Assembly: GCF_002797495.1 (NCBI RefSeq)
Contig: NZ_PGEZ01000002.1
Span: 806,001-870,000, forward strand
Origin: Mumia flava
GTDB taxonomy: Bacteria; Actinomycetota; Actinomycetes; Propionibacteriales; Nocardioidaceae
DNA: 64,000 nucleotides
Direction of reading: 5' to 3'
Position numbers and translations under genes: made by a program. Numbering within the stretch: the stretch's first letter is position 1; every line of letters begins with the position of its first letter. Under the pieces are notes generated by a model. It saw only the letters and a program-made list of their open reading frames with translations. It did not search any database and was not told the DNA's origin. This document shows, one piece after another, positions 1 to 9,146 of the stretch.

Positions 1-2
1 CG

Positions 3-1385
3 GTCACCGACGCCGCCGTCGCCGACCTGGCCGCCTGGCTCGAGGTCGGCGCCCACGACCGGATCGCGCTGCTCAGCGGACCCGCCCACGACCCTGCCCT
101 CCGCGACCTCGGCCTCGCGCTGCGCACGGGAGCCAGCCTGCACGTGCCCGCACCGACCGAGCAGGCCGACGTCACCCGGCTCGCGCACTGGCTGCGCACG
201 GAGCGCGTCAGCGTCCTCAGCTCGACCCCGACGCTGCTCACGCTCGTCCTCGGCGCCGACCCCGGCGCGCAGCCCCTGCCCGACCTGCGGGTCGTGGTCT
301 GCGGCGGCGCCCCGCTCACCAGCGCGACGGCGGCACTGATCCGGTCGCGGGCACCGGGTGCGGTGATCGTCAACGGCTACGGGTGCGTCGAGACCCCGCA
401 GCTGGTGGTCGCGCACCGGCTCGAGCCCGACGACCTCGTCCCCACGTCGCCGCACGTGCCGCTCGGACGTCCGCTTCCGGGTCGACGGATCGAGCTCCTC
501 ACCGCCGACGGGCAGCCGTGCGCCGACGGGGAACGGGGCGAGATCTGGGTCGGCGCGCCATGGATCGCGTCGCGCTACCTCACCGACGGTCCCGCCCGGT
601 TCGTCGCCGAGCCCGATCGGCTCGTGCGCACCGGCGATCTCGCCCACCGCGACCGGGCCGGGCTGCTCCACCTCGTCGGACGAGCCGACCGGCAGGTCCT
701 CGTCAACTCCTACCGCGTGCTCCTCGACGAGGTCGAGGCCGCTGCGCGCGGGTGCAACGGGGTCGCCGATGCCGTCGCCGAGCTGGTCGGCAACGAGCAC
801 CACCAGGGGCTTCGGCTCTGGGTGCAGCCCTCGGCCTCGGGCGAGAGCGTGGACGAGGCGACCGTGCGGGCCCACCTCGCCGACGTGCTCGCTCCGCCGG
901 CCGTCCCCACCAAGATCCTCCTCGTCGATCGGCTGGGGCTGTCGGCGAACCTCAAGCCCCTGGTCCCCACCGCCGCGACCAAGCCGCAGACGGCCGCCGC
1001 CGCGTCCGCTGCTCCGGTCGACGCCCGGCTCACCGACACCGCGGCGTCGGTCCTCGGTCGCCCGGTGGGTCCCACGGCGAACTTCTTCGACGCCGGCTTC
1101 ACCTCGATCACGCTGCTGCGCCTCGGCGCCGAGCTCACCGCCGTCCTCGACCGCCCGGTCGAGCCACTCTGGCTGTTCCAGCACCCGAACCTGCGGGCGC
1201 TCGCCTCCGCTCTTGAGCTCGTGGCCGCGCCCGAGGGGGAGGCGGACACGACAGGTCGCGCCGGGCCCGCGCCTCGCACGCAACGCGACCCCGCCCGCCG
1301 CCGGGAGAGCCCCGGACGCATGCGGGACACCCGTCGGCTGGCCCGGCAGCGTGTCCGCGAGTCCCGCGAGGACACCGACGGCTGA
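3..1385 (+). CDS. NRPS adenylation-PCP protein, 5' end outside window
   Basis: This is the C-terminal part of an amino-acid or acyl adenylating protein ending in a carrier domain; the reading frame is open from base 3. A5 is visible as NGYGCVETP, A7 as RTGDLAHRD, and A8 as GRADRQVLVNSYRV. The A10 region reads SANLKP, so its lysine is kept although the usual NGK is not. A PCP follows with core FFDAGFTSI, whose serine should carry phosphopantetheine. A basic tail of about 50 residues ends the protein. The A5 sequence is unusual (GCVE instead of GPTE), so I cannot predict the substrate, and the A3-A4 half lies off the window. It converges on the PCP-C-A*-PCP gene with a 12-base gap. It may supply one of that protein's trans-loaded residues, which is inference. 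Confidence 0.85.
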   Translation, partial: VTDAAVADLAAWLEVGAHDRIALLSGPAHDPALRDLGLALRTGASLHVPAPTEQADVTRLAHWLRTERVSVLSSTPTLLTLVLGADPGAQPLPDLRVVVCGGAPLTSATAALIRSRAPGAVIVNGYGCVETPQLVVAHRLEPDDLVPTSPHVPLGRPLPGRRIELLTADGQPCADGERGEIWVGAPWIASRYLTDGPARFVAEPDRLVRTGDLAHRDRAGLLHLVGRADRQVLVNSYRVLLDEVEAAARGCNGVADAVAELVGNEHHQGLRLWVQPSASGESVDEATVRAHLADVLAPPAVPTKILLVDRLGLSANLKPLVPTAATKPQTAAAASAAPVDARLTDTAASVLGRPVGPTANFFDAGFTSITLLRLGAELTAVLDRPVEPLWLFQHPNLRALASALELVAAPEGEADTTGRAGPAPRTQRDPARRRESPGRMRDTRRLARQRVRESREDTDG

Positions 1386-1397
1386 CCCGACGACCGC

Positions 1398-4300
1398 TCA
1401 GGGGTGGTGCGCGGCCTGCGACTCCAGGACGCTCAAGAGTGCCTCGACGTCGTCGGCACGCGCCTGCTGCGCCTGCCGGACGGCGATCCGCTGCGCGAGC
1501 ATCTCGACGGTCGCCGACGCGAAGATGTCCCGCAGCGCGAGGTCGACGTGGACGGTCTCGCGGATCCGGATGTTCAGCTGCGTCGCGAGCAGGGAGAAGC
1601 CGCCCAGCTCGAAGAAGCTGTCGTGGATGCCGACCCGGTCCACGCCGAGGAGGCCCGCGAGGATCTCGACGAGCTGCTCCTCCAGCGGCGTCCGCGGGGG
1701 CGCGTAGCGGTCGGCGGTCGCGCTCGGCTCCGGCCGCGGGAGCGCCGCCAGGTCGTACCGGCCGGCGGGAGTCAGCGGCAGCCGCTCGAGCACGACGAGC
1801 TGCGTCGGCAGCAGCGCGTCCACCAGCCGTGCCGCGAGTTGCGGCTGAGCCGCCGCGGGGTCGAAGTCGGCGCCGGCGGTGGCGACGTAGGCGACGAGCT
1901 CGGTGCCGCCCTCGTCGTCCGGCAGCTCCACGACCAGCGCGTCGACGACGTCGGGCAGCTCGCGCAGCGCGCCCACGGTCTGCAGGGTGGCGGCGCCCGG
2001 GTCGGCATCGATCGCGCCGACGAGCTCCACCGTCCCGTCCACCCAGCGCCGCCCGATCTCGTCACCCGGGCGCTCGCCCACGCGGAGCTCGGCGACCTCG
2101 CCGACGGCCGCGTCCTGCTCGCCGCGGCGGACCAGCCGCAGGCCGTCGTGCGCCGCGTGCCCGAGCGGCACCCGCAGCGGCGCCGTCTCGACGCTCCACT
2201 CTCTCGGCACCTCGTGCACGGCCGCGGGCCGGCCGTCGGGGCCGATGCGGTAGACGCCGGTGCATCCGGCCGACGGGGCCGAGCGGCGCAGCGCGGCCAC
2301 GTCGCGCGAGAGGAACGTCCCGTCGTTCTCGACGACGACGTGGCGCAGGGTGGGCAGCGAGTCCTCCGCCAGGGCCCGCAGCGGGGGCGGCGTCGAGAAG
2401 AGCACGGTGAGGTCCGCGACGTCCGGCGTCGCCGACGCCTCCTGGCCGTCGGTGTGCGCGGGGTCGAGCAGCACCACCGTCGCTCCCGCCGCGGACGCGG
2501 CCCGGAGGGCGCAGATCACGGATCCGGTGGAGCCCCCGAGCACGCCGACCCTGTCGTGGGCGTCCAGCCCGTACCGCTGCGCCGCCCAGTCACCCGGCGG
2601 AGTCGTCGGCACGTCCGCACCCGGCGCGTCGGCCGTCGCCTCGCCGAGGTCGATCTCGACCACGTCGTCGCCGACGCGCAGCACGATGCCCGAGGCGTCG
2701 GCACAGACCTCCAGGCCGGCGGCCGCCGGGCCGTCGTCGCCGTCGCCGTCGCCGTCGTCCAGCGTCACCGCGATCCCGGCCAGCAGGCAGCCCAGCACGG
2801 CCGCCGCGCAGACGGCGACCGGCCGCCAGGCGAGCACGACCCGGGGCTCGTCGCGGTCGGTGCCGCCGCCGTGGTCATCGATCGGCAGGTGCCGACGCAG
2901 CGCCCGCGCGACGCGATCGGCCGCCGTGTCGACGCGGCCGCGGCTCCACGCGCCGTCGCCGTCGACCACGGCGACCCCGCTCGGGTCGGCGGGCGGCATC
3001 CTGCGCTGCCCGGCATCGCCCGGCACCGTCGCCGAGGCTCCCGTGCCGGCCGAGCCGAGGACGTAGCCGGACAGGCGGCGGTCGGGGTCGTTCGCCGCGG
3101 TCCGCAGCAGGGCGAGCGTCTGGTCCAGCAGCTGCTCGATCATCTCCTGCTCGTAGCGGCTCGCGTCGAACTCGAGGTCGAACTGGAGCGCCCCGCCCCA
3201 CGCCCGCGTGCTCAGGTTCAGCTCAAACTTGCTGGGCCGGGTCGGGGTGTCCAGCAGCTCCCCGGACGTGCCGGCCAGCGGACGCACCTCGGGCGTCTCG
3301 ACGCCGTTGAGGATCACCTGGAACAGCGGCGTCCGCGACGGCACGCGGGTCGCCGGGATCTCGCCCACCAGCAGGTCCAGCGGCGCCTCAGCGTGCGCAT
3401 ATCCGCCGAGCGCCGCCGACCGCGCCCGGGCGAGGAGCTCGGCGAAGGTCGGGTCGCCGCCGAGCCTCACCCGCACCGGGAGCGTGTTGACGAAGAACCC
3501 GATCAGCCGCTGCACCCGCGCGTCGGACCGTCCCGTGATCGGCACCCCGATCACGACGTCCTCCTGTCCCGACCAGCGGCCGAGCACGGTCGCGAAGCCT
3601 GCGAGCACGACCATGAAGGATGTCGCATCGGCCTGGCGGCACAGCGCGTCGAGGGCGCGGGTGTCGGCCTCCGACAGCGTCGTCCGGACCCGGCCGCCGG
3701 CGGGCAGCTCGCCCGGGCGGCGCCGCCGTCTGCTCGGCAGCGCCAGCGCCGGTGGGGCGCCCGCGAGGTGCTCGCGCCAGTAGTCGACCTGCTGCGTCAG
3801 CGACTCGCCGGTCAGCCAGCGTCGCTGCCAGACGGCGAAGTCGCGGTACTGGACCTCGAGCTCCGGCAGGTCGGCCCGCTGCGGGTCGCCGCCGGCCGCG
3901 TACAGCGCGGACAGCTCCCGGACGAAGACGTCGACCGACCAGTCGTCGCAGACGATGTGGTGCGCGGTGATGCTCAGCAGGTGCTCCGTGGGGCTCGTCC
4001 GGATCACCAGGCAGCGGACGAGGGGGCCGTGCTCGAGGGGGAAGGGCGTGCTCGCGTCGTCGTCCATCAGCGCGCGTGCGGCGTCGTCGCGGTCGGGCCG
4101 CTCGCTCAGGTCCTCGAAGCGCAGGTGCCAGTCGGGCGCGAGCTCGTCGACGACCTGCACCGTCGCGCCGTCGGAGACCGGGAACCGCGAGCGCAGCGCC
4201 TCGTGCCGCTGCATGATCGCACGCAGCGAGGCGTCGAGCGTGGCCACGTCGAGCTCGCCGACGAGACGCTGCCGGCCGTGCACGTGGTACGCAGCGCTCG

Positions 4301-4694
4301 GCAGCAGCTGGTCCTCGAGCCAGAGCCGCTGCTGGTCGTAGGACAGCACCGGCGCGGCGTCGGCGGGACGGCGGGTGACCGCGGGCCGCTCGGCCGGTGC
4401 CGCCTGCGACACGTGGGCGGCGAGCGTCGCGACCACCGGGGACTCGAAGAAGTCCATCGCGCGGACCCGCACGCCGTAGCGCTCATGGATCCGCCCGAGC
4501 GCGCGGACCGCCATCAGGGAGCTGCCGCCGAGGTCGAAGAAGTCGTCGTGCGCGTCGACGTCGTCGCGGCCGAGGACGTCGCGGAAGATCGCCGTGATGC
4601 CGTCCTCGATCGCCGAGCGGCGGACCGTCGGCGCATCCGTCGGAGGACGAGGCGGACTCGCAGGGTGCGGGGGGCTCGGAAGATGAGGGGGCAC
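1398..4694 (-). CDS. NRPS PCP-C-A*-PCP with degenerate adenylation domain
   Basis: This 1098-residue protein starts at a GTG. The domain order is PCP (about residues 25-95, LGGSSL with Ser59), C domain (about 110-540), a degenerate adenylation-like region (about 570-995) and a second PCP (about 1005-1080, LGGFSL with Ser1034). The C domain keeps HHIVCDDWS, so its catalytic His and Asp are present, and it keeps IGVPITGRS and GFFVNTLPVR. The A-like region has no A3 loop (TSGSTGxPKG), no YGPTE, no TGD and no GRxDxQVKIRG. Its A10 reads TPAGRYDLAALP, so the catalytic lysine is replaced. It also carries an Asp/Gly-rich low-complexity stretch. Neither PCP can plausibly be loaded in cis, so both amino acids are probably delivered in trans. 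It is divergent from the Cys-thioesterase gene at 4886 and should act directly after FAAL-ACP-C. Confidence 0.9.
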   Translation of the reverse strand: MPPHLPSPPHPASPPRPPTDAPTVRRSAIEDGITAIFRDVLGRDDVDAHDDFFDLGGSSLMAVRALGRIHERYGVRVRAMDFFESPVVATLAAHVSQAAPAERPAVTRRPADAAPVLSYDQQRLWLEDQLLPSAAYHVHGRQRLVGELDVATLDASLRAIMQRHEALRSRFPVSDGATVQVVDELAPDWHLRFEDLSERPDRDDAARALMDDDASTPFPLEHGPLVRCLVIRTSPTEHLLSITAHHIVCDDWSVDVFVRELSALYAAGGDPQRADLPELEVQYRDFAVWQRRWLTGESLTQQVDYWREHLAGAPPALALPSRRRRRPGELPAGGRVRTTLSEADTRALDALCRQADATSFMVVLAGFATVLGRWSGQEDVVIGVPITGRSDARVQRLIGFFVNTLPVRVRLGGDPTFAELLARARSAALGGYAHAEAPLDLLVGEIPATRVPSRTPLFQVILNGVETPEVRPLAGTSGELLDTPTRPSKFELNLSTRAWGGALQFDLEFDASRYEQEMIEQLLDQTLALLRTAANDPDRRLSGYVLGSAGTGASATVPGDAGQRRMPPADPSGVAVVDGDGAWSRGRVDTAADRVARALRRHLPIDDHGGGTDRDEPRVVLAWRPVAVCAAAVLGCLLAGIAVTLDDGDGDGDDGPAAAGLEVCADASGIVLRVGDDVVEIDLGEATADAPGADVPTTPPGDWAAQRYGLDAHDRVGVLGGSTGSVICALRAASAAGATVVLLDPAHTDGQEASATPDVADLTVLFSTPPPLRALAEDSLPTLRHVVVENDGTFLSRDVAALRRSAPSAGCTGVYRIGPDGRPAAVHEVPREWSVETAPLRVPLGHAAHDGLRLVRRGEQDAAVGEVAELRVGERPGDEIGRRWVDGTVELVGAIDADPGAATLQTVGALRELPDVVDALVVELPDDEGGTELVAYVATAGADFDPAAAQPQLAARLVDALLPTQLVVLERLPLTPAGRYDLAALPRPEPSATADRYAPPRTPLEEQLVEILAGLLGVDRVGIHDSFFELGGFSLLATQLNIRIRETVHVDLALRDIFASATVEMLAQRIAVRQAQQARADDVEALLSVLESQAAHHP

Positions 4695-4730
4695 GATGCC
4701 GACGCTAGGAGGACGCCGCTGCCGCGTGGC

Positions 4731-4747
4731 GTCGCCGAAATCGGGTA
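4731..4747 (+). promoter_or_regulatory. Operator-like motif, cluster family
   Basis: GTCGCCGAAATCGGGTA matches the motif seen in the other intergenic regions of the cluster (GTCCCCGGAACCGGGGA type) at most conserved positions. It lies 37 bases upstream of the GTG start of the PCP-C-A*-PCP gene. Function is inferred from recurrence. Confidence 0.5.
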
Positions 4748-4802
4748 CCGGCTCGGCGCGTCCCGGTCACCGCCCACGTCACGGCCCCGTCCTCGTGGGC
4801 TC

Positions 4803-4822
4803 TGTCCCGTGAACACCCGACA
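4803..4822 (+). promoter_or_regulatory. Operator-like motif, cluster family
   Basis: TGTCCCGTGAACACCCGACA has TGTC/GACA ends and the GTCCC-GT-GAAC core. It closely resembles sites at 12629-12648 and 33613-33632. It sits 22 bases upstream of a possible -35 box for the thioesterase gene, a position suited to an activator. Confidence 0.55.
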
Positions 4823-4844
4823 GGAGGCGACCGGCGAGACCGGG

Positions 4845-4873
4845 TTGACTGGGCGCTCCGAGCCGTCGAGACA
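4845..4873 (+). promoter_or_regulatory. Possible promoter for thioesterase gene
   Basis: TTGACT at 4845-4850 and GAGACA at 4868-4873 are separated by 17 bases. The -35 is good and the -10 is poor. The -10 nearly touches the ribosome binding site AGGGAG, so the assignment is weak. Confidence 0.3.
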
Positions 4874-4885
4874 CAGGGAGCCCCG

Positions 4886-5647
4886 TTGTCGCCCGTCGAT
4901 CGACTGTTCCCGTACCGCAAGGCGACCGACGGCTTCGAGCTGTTCGCGTTCCCCCACGTGGGGGCCGGACCCACCCTGTTCCACGCACTGCGCGCCGCAG
5001 CGGCGCAGGAGGGCGTCGCCGTTTCCGGCGCGCTGCTGCCCGGGCGCGGGCGCCGGGTCCGCGAGGCGCCGCACCGCACGGTCGACGCGCTGCTCGCCGA
5101 GATCGAAGAGGTCGCGCGCGACGACGGATCCGCAGCGTTCTCCGGCGACTACGGCCTGCTCGGCCACTGCTCCGGTTCCCTCATCGCCTTCGAGGTCGCC
5201 CGCCTCCTCGTCCGGTTGCCGTGCGCGAACCCGCGGTTGCTCGTGATCTGCAGCTGCCGGCCGCCGGAGGTCATCCCCGACACCGGCACCAGTCGGCTGC
5301 CTCGCGCGGACATGCTCGAGCGCACCGCCGCGCTGGGCGGGATGCCGGACGCGCTGTTCGCCGACCAGGACCTCCTCGACCTCCTCGAGCAGCCGCTGCG
5401 GGCGGACTGGGAGATCTTCGACCGCTACGTCTACGAGCCCGGGCCCGCCCTGCCGTTCCCGATCCTGGCCGCGCGAGGGGCGCACGACCTGACGGTGCCG
5501 CCGGAGGAGCAGCCGCGGTGGCAGGCGCACACGCACCGACCCTTGCAGACCGTCGAGCTCCCGACCGACCACTGGATGCTCTCCGACGAGGGCTCGCGCC
5601 GCCTCGCCCGCGAGATCGCGACCGCCGTGTCGGCGATCCGCGCCTGA
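4886..5647 (+). CDS. Type II thioesterase-fold protein with Cys nucleophile
   Basis: This 253-residue alpha/beta hydrolase belongs to the type II thioesterase family that works on carrier-bound acyl groups. The TTG start is supported by AGGGAG five bases upstream. The nucleophile elbow reads GHCSG, so the usual Ser is Cys95. The acid (GAHDLTVPPE) and the histidine (TDHWML) are in place. Family knowledge: type II TEs edit mis-loaded carriers, while the Cys-containing SyrC and CmaE proteins of this fold shuttle aminoacyl groups between carriers. Next to a protein whose PCPs lack a working A domain, a shuttle role is attractive but unproven. The gene ends 17 bases from the converging FAAL gene. 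Confidence 0.88.
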   Translation: MSPVDRLFPYRKATDGFELFAFPHVGAGPTLFHALRAAAAQEGVAVSGALLPGRGRRVREAPHRTVDALLAEIEEVARDDGSAAFSGDYGLLGHCSGSLIAFEVARLLVRLPCANPRLLVICSCRPPEVIPDTGTSRLPRADMLERTAALGGMPDALFADQDLLDLLEQPLRADWEIFDRYVYEPGPALPFPILAARGAHDLTVPPEEQPRWQAHTHRPLQTVELPTDHWMLSDEGSRRLAREIATAVSAIRA

Positions 5648-5664
5648 CGCGTGGTCCCCGAGCC

Positions 5665-8600
5665 CTAACGACCCGCCGGCTGCTCCGCGGTCAGGTCCGC
5701 GACCAGCACGCCCGGGTCCGCCGCGACCTGCTCCAGGACCGCCAGGTAGCGCTCCACCATCGCATCGGCGCCGGCGGCGTCCAGCGACCCCGCGCGGTAG
5801 CGCAGCAGACCGTGCGCGGCCCCCGACACCTCCGCGATCACCACCTCGACGGGAACGGCGCCGCCACCGACCGGCAGCGGGAACTTCTCCACCAGCAAGG
5901 ATCCGAGCCGGCCGCGGAGGGCGGGAGCGCCCACCTGGGCGAGCGCTGAGAGCTCGGCGTCATGGTGCGGAGGAGCCTGGTTGAGGGTGAACAGCACGTC
6001 CGCGAGGTGTCCGCGGCCGCCGAGGCCGTGCCGCTCGCGGAGCAGCGCCGTCGGGTAGTCCTGGTGTTCCAGCGCGCCGACGACCTGCACCCTGACCCGA
6101 TCCAGCAGCGTGGAGAACCGCTCGTCGTCGGCCACCGTGCTCCGGACGAGCATCGTGCTCGTGCAGCACCCGACCACGTCGGCGAACTCGGCACGAGCCC
6201 GGCCCGCCACAGGCGTCCCCACGACGAGGTCACGCTGCCCCGTCGTGCGGTGCAGCGCCGCGACGAACGCGGCCAGCAGCAGCACGTACGTCGTCACGCA
6301 CTCGGCCGCGGCGCGAGCGCGCAACGCCCGTGTGAGATCGGCGGACAGCGCGAAGGGCGTCGCACCGCCGGGCCCCGACCGAACGACCGGCGGCAGCTGG
6401 AGCCGGGGCCACGGCGCGTCCGGGTCGCCGGACAGCTGCGCGAGCAGCCGACTCCCCATGGCTCGCACACGCTGCTCGTCCGCCAGCACCGAGCGCCGCC
6501 ACGCCGCCACGTCGAGGCTCGTCGCCCGCGGAGGCTCCAGCACGAGGTCCCTTCCGGCGACGGCGGCGCTGTAGAACGCCCCCACCTCGCGCGCGAGGAT
6601 CGTGCTCGACCAGAAGTCGGTGGCGATGTGGTGGATCCGCACCAGGAGCACGTCGCCGTCCGGGCGCCGGTACAGGTCGAGGCGCAGCGGCGGACTGCCG
6701 GCCAGGTCGATCGGGAGGCGCGCGTCGGCATCGAGGCGTCGGGCGAAGGCGGGCTCGTCGAGGGCGCTCGCATCGTGCACCCCGACCCCGACGCGGGCGT
6801 CCGGGTGGACGACCTGCACGGGCTCGTCGCCCCGCAGCTCGTAGGTCGTGCGCAGCGCCGGGTGCCGGGCGACGACGGCGTCGACGGCGGCCCGCAGCGC
6901 GGCCACGTCGACCGGCTCCAGCAGACGCAAGGCGGTGCCGACCACGAGCTCGGGGCTGTCGGGCTCGAGCTGCTGCATCATCCAGATCTCGCGAGCGCCG
7001 TGCGGGAGCGGCGTGTGGTCCCGTTCCCGGGACCCGGCCCGGTCCCGCGGCGGCACCGCGACGACGGACGCCGGCGCGGGCTGGACGCCCGCCTGCGCCA
7101 CATGCTCGACGACGTCGGCCAGCGTCGCCCCTGCGAGCACCTCGCCGATCGGGAGCGCGACCCCGAGCGCCGCCTGCAGCTCGTGCTGCAGGGTGACGAC
7201 ACCGAGCGAGTCCAACCCCATCGCGAGCAGGGGCACCGCCGGGTCGAGCGCATCGGGCTCGCCGCCGACCAGCTCTGCGACGAGGGTCCGCAGCCGGGGC
7301 TCCACGTCCTCGTGCGGGCCGACGGGAGCCACCCCCGACGGGGCGGCCGTGGTCTCGCGCGGCGCTACCTCGGCAAGGTCGCCGGCGAGGTAGCGCGCGC
7401 GGCACAGGCTGCGCTGGATCTTGCCGCTGGAGGTCTTCGGGATCGTGGCCGCCGCGATCGGCACGAACGCGTGGACCTGGATCCCGTGGGCCGCTGCTAC
7501 CGCCTCCCGTACCGTGGCGGCGACCGCGGCGCCGTCCGGCGGCTCGGGCGAGCGACGGACCTCCGCCACGAGGACGAGCCGGTCGTCCCCGTGCACGCCG
7601 GGCACCTGGAACGCCGCCGAGCAGCCCGTGCGCAGCGCCGGGTGCGCCTGCTCCGCCGTCAGCTCGATGTCGTGCGGGTAGTGGTTTCGTCCGCGGACGA
7701 TGACGAGGTCCTTGCGTCGCCCCGTCACCACCAGCTCGCCGTCGCGCAGGAACCCCAGATCACCGGTGCGCAGGTAGCGGGTGGGCGCATCGGGTGCGTC
7801 CTCGCCGGCGATTCGGGCGCCGAACACACGCTCGGTCTCGGCGGGGCGGCGCCAGTACCCCCGTGCGACGCTCGGACCCGCCACCCAGATCTCGCCCACC
7901 ACGCTGTCGGGGCACCGCCGGGCCGTCTGCGGGTCGACGATCGCGATCCGCTGGTCGGGGGCGCCGGCGCCGCAGGAGACGAGCTCGCCCTGCGCGCCCG
8001 TCTCGGCGCGGACCCGGGGGGCCGGCGCGCCGGGACGGGAGCCGCTGACGATCAGCGTCGCCTCGGCCAGGCCGTAGCACGGCAGGAACGCCTCCGGCCG
8101 GAAGCCGGCAGGGCCGAAGACGTCGACGAACCGGTCCAACGTCGCGGCCCGGATCGGCTCCGCCCCGTTGAACGCCGCCTGCCACGAGCTCAGATCGAGC
8201 TCCGCCACGTCCCGCGGGCCCGCACGGCGCGCACACAGCTCGTAGGCGAAGTTCGGTCCCCCGCTGACGGTCGCACCGAGGCGGGAGATCCCCCGCAGCC
8301 AGCGCATCGGCTGCTCGAGGAAGTGCAGGGGCGAGATCAGTGTCACCGGACAGCCCGAGTAGAGGGGCTGCAGGAGCCCGCCGATGAGTCCCATGTCGTG
8401 GTACGGCGGGAGCCAGATCAACGCCCGGCTGTCGGGATCGGTGCCGAAGTACTCGCGGATCATGCCGAGGTTGTGCAGCAGGTTCGCGTGGGAGACCATC
8501 ACCCCGCGCGGGGCCGCTGTCGAGCCCGACGTGTACTGCAGGAAGGCGGTCGCCTCCGGATCGACCGTGACCGGATCGCCGGCGACCTGCGGCACCGTGT

Positions 8601-9075
8601 CGACCGCGAGCCACGCCAGGTCGCGCAGCACCGGCGCCTGCTCACCGAGCGCGTCGACGAATCCGACCAGGTCCGACGTGGTCAGCGCCACCACGGGGTC
8701 GGCGTCGCTCACCACCGCGAGCAGCCGCGGCAGCGTGCGCTCGAGCCGGAACGGGTCGGGTGGATACGCCGGCACCGCGACCACGCCGGCGTACAGGCAG
8801 CCGAAGAAGGCCGCGAGGTAGTCGAGCCCGGGCACGAGCAGGAGCAGCGCGCGCGAACCGGGCTCGGCGCCTGCGGCGCGCAGCGCGGCGGCGATCGCGC
8901 CCGCCCGCTCCTCGACGCCGGCGTAGCTCAGGGACTCCTGCTCGGTCTCCCCGTCGGTCAGGAAGGTGTAGCCGATCGCGCCCGGTCGTTCCCTCGCGCG
9001 CTCGCGCAGCAGCTCGGCGACGGTGGCCGGACCTGCGACCTGCTCCTTCGGGACCACGGGTCCGAACCTAGGCAC
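5665..9075 (-). CDS. Lipo-initiation protein FAAL-ACP-C
   Basis: This 1136-residue protein starts at GTG. Residues 1 to about 590 form a fatty acyl-AMP ligase with YTSGSTAAPRGV, the FAAL-like LPPYHDMGLIGG, NGAEPIR and YGLAEATL. An ACP follows with MGLDSLG (Ser623), then a condensation domain (about 680-1110) with HHIATDFWS (His815, His816, Asp820). Family knowledge: FAALs activate a free fatty acid as the adenylate, load it on the ACP, and the starter C domain acylates the first amino acid. The protein ends in C, so its acceptor must be a PCP at the N-terminus of another protein. The PCP-C-A*-PCP protein encoded next on this strand fits. The product is therefore probably lipidated, at least during assembly. 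Confidence 0.93.
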   Translation of the reverse strand: MPRFGPVVPKEQVAGPATVAELLRERARERPGAIGYTFLTDGETEQESLSYAGVEERAGAIAAALRAAGAEPGSRALLLLVPGLDYLAAFFGCLYAGVVAVPAYPPDPFRLERTLPRLLAVVSDADPVVALTTSDLVGFVDALGEQAPVLRDLAWLAVDTVPQVAGDPVTVDPEATAFLQYTSGSTAAPRGVMVSHANLLHNLGMIREYFGTDPDSRALIWLPPYHDMGLIGGLLQPLYSGCPVTLISPLHFLEQPMRWLRGISRLGATVSGGPNFAYELCARRAGPRDVAELDLSSWQAAFNGAEPIRAATLDRFVDVFGPAGFRPEAFLPCYGLAEATLIVSGSRPGAPAPRVRAETGAQGELVSCGAGAPDQRIAIVDPQTARRCPDSVVGEIWVAGPSVARGYWRRPAETERVFGARIAGEDAPDAPTRYLRTGDLGFLRDGELVVTGRRKDLVIVRGRNHYPHDIELTAEQAHPALRTGCSAAFQVPGVHGDDRLVLVAEVRRSPEPPDGAAVAATVREAVAAAHGIQVHAFVPIAAATIPKTSSGKIQRSLCRARYLAGDLAEVAPRETTAAPSGVAPVGPHEDVEPRLRTLVAELVGGEPDALDPAVPLLAMGLDSLGVVTLQHELQAALGVALPIGEVLAGATLADVVEHVAQAGVQPAPASVVAVPPRDRAGSRERDHTPLPHGAREIWMMQQLEPDSPELVVGTALRLLEPVDVAALRAAVDAVVARHPALRTTYELRGDEPVQVVHPDARVGVGVHDASALDEPAFARRLDADARLPIDLAGSPPLRLDLYRRPDGDVLLVRIHHIATDFWSSTILAREVGAFYSAAVAGRDLVLEPPRATSLDVAAWRRSVLADEQRVRAMGSRLLAQLSGDPDAPWPRLQLPPVVRSGPGGATPFALSADLTRALRARAAAECVTTYVLLLAAFVAALHRTTGQRDLVVGTPVAGRARAEFADVVGCCTSTMLVRSTVADDERFSTLLDRVRVQVVGALEHQDYPTALLRERHGLGGRGHLADVLFTLNQAPPHHDAELSALAQVGAPALRGRLGSLLVEKFPLPVGGGAVPVEVVIAEVSGAAHGLLRYRAGSLDAAGADAMVERYLAVLEQVAADPGVLVADLTAEQPAGR

Positions 9076-9093
9076 CGCGTCCCGCGGTGTCGC

Positions 9094-9110
9094 GTCACCG
9101 GAACGAGGGG
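9094..9110 (+). promoter_or_regulatory. Operator-like motif, cluster family
   Basis: GTCACCGGAACGAGGGG keeps GTC, CCGGAAC and GGGG of the cluster motif. It lies 18 bases upstream of the FAAL gene start and 36 bases upstream of the oxidoreductase gene on the other strand. Confidence 0.45.
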
Positions 9111-9134
9111 CCGCCGCGGCTCCCCGCCGCCGCC

Positions 9135-9140
9135 TACCGT
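9135..9140 (+). promoter_or_regulatory. -10 box, probable leaderless start
   Basis: TACCGT lies six bases before the ATG at 9147 and there is no ribosome binding site. This is the geometry of leaderless actinobacterial transcripts. Confidence 0.4.
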
Positions 9141-9146
9141 GATCGC

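Noticed and set aside
2735-2765. Short GTCGCC repeats as a CRISPR-like or regulatory repeat
   Set aside because: It is simple-sequence coding DNA for an Asp/Gly run inside the degenerate adenylation domain.
1404-5246. Very long open frame on the plus strand opposite the NRPS gene
   Set aside because: It is an antisense shadow of GC-rich coding sequence: Arg/Gly/Pro-rich translation, no recognisable domain, and it crosses the divergent promoter region.
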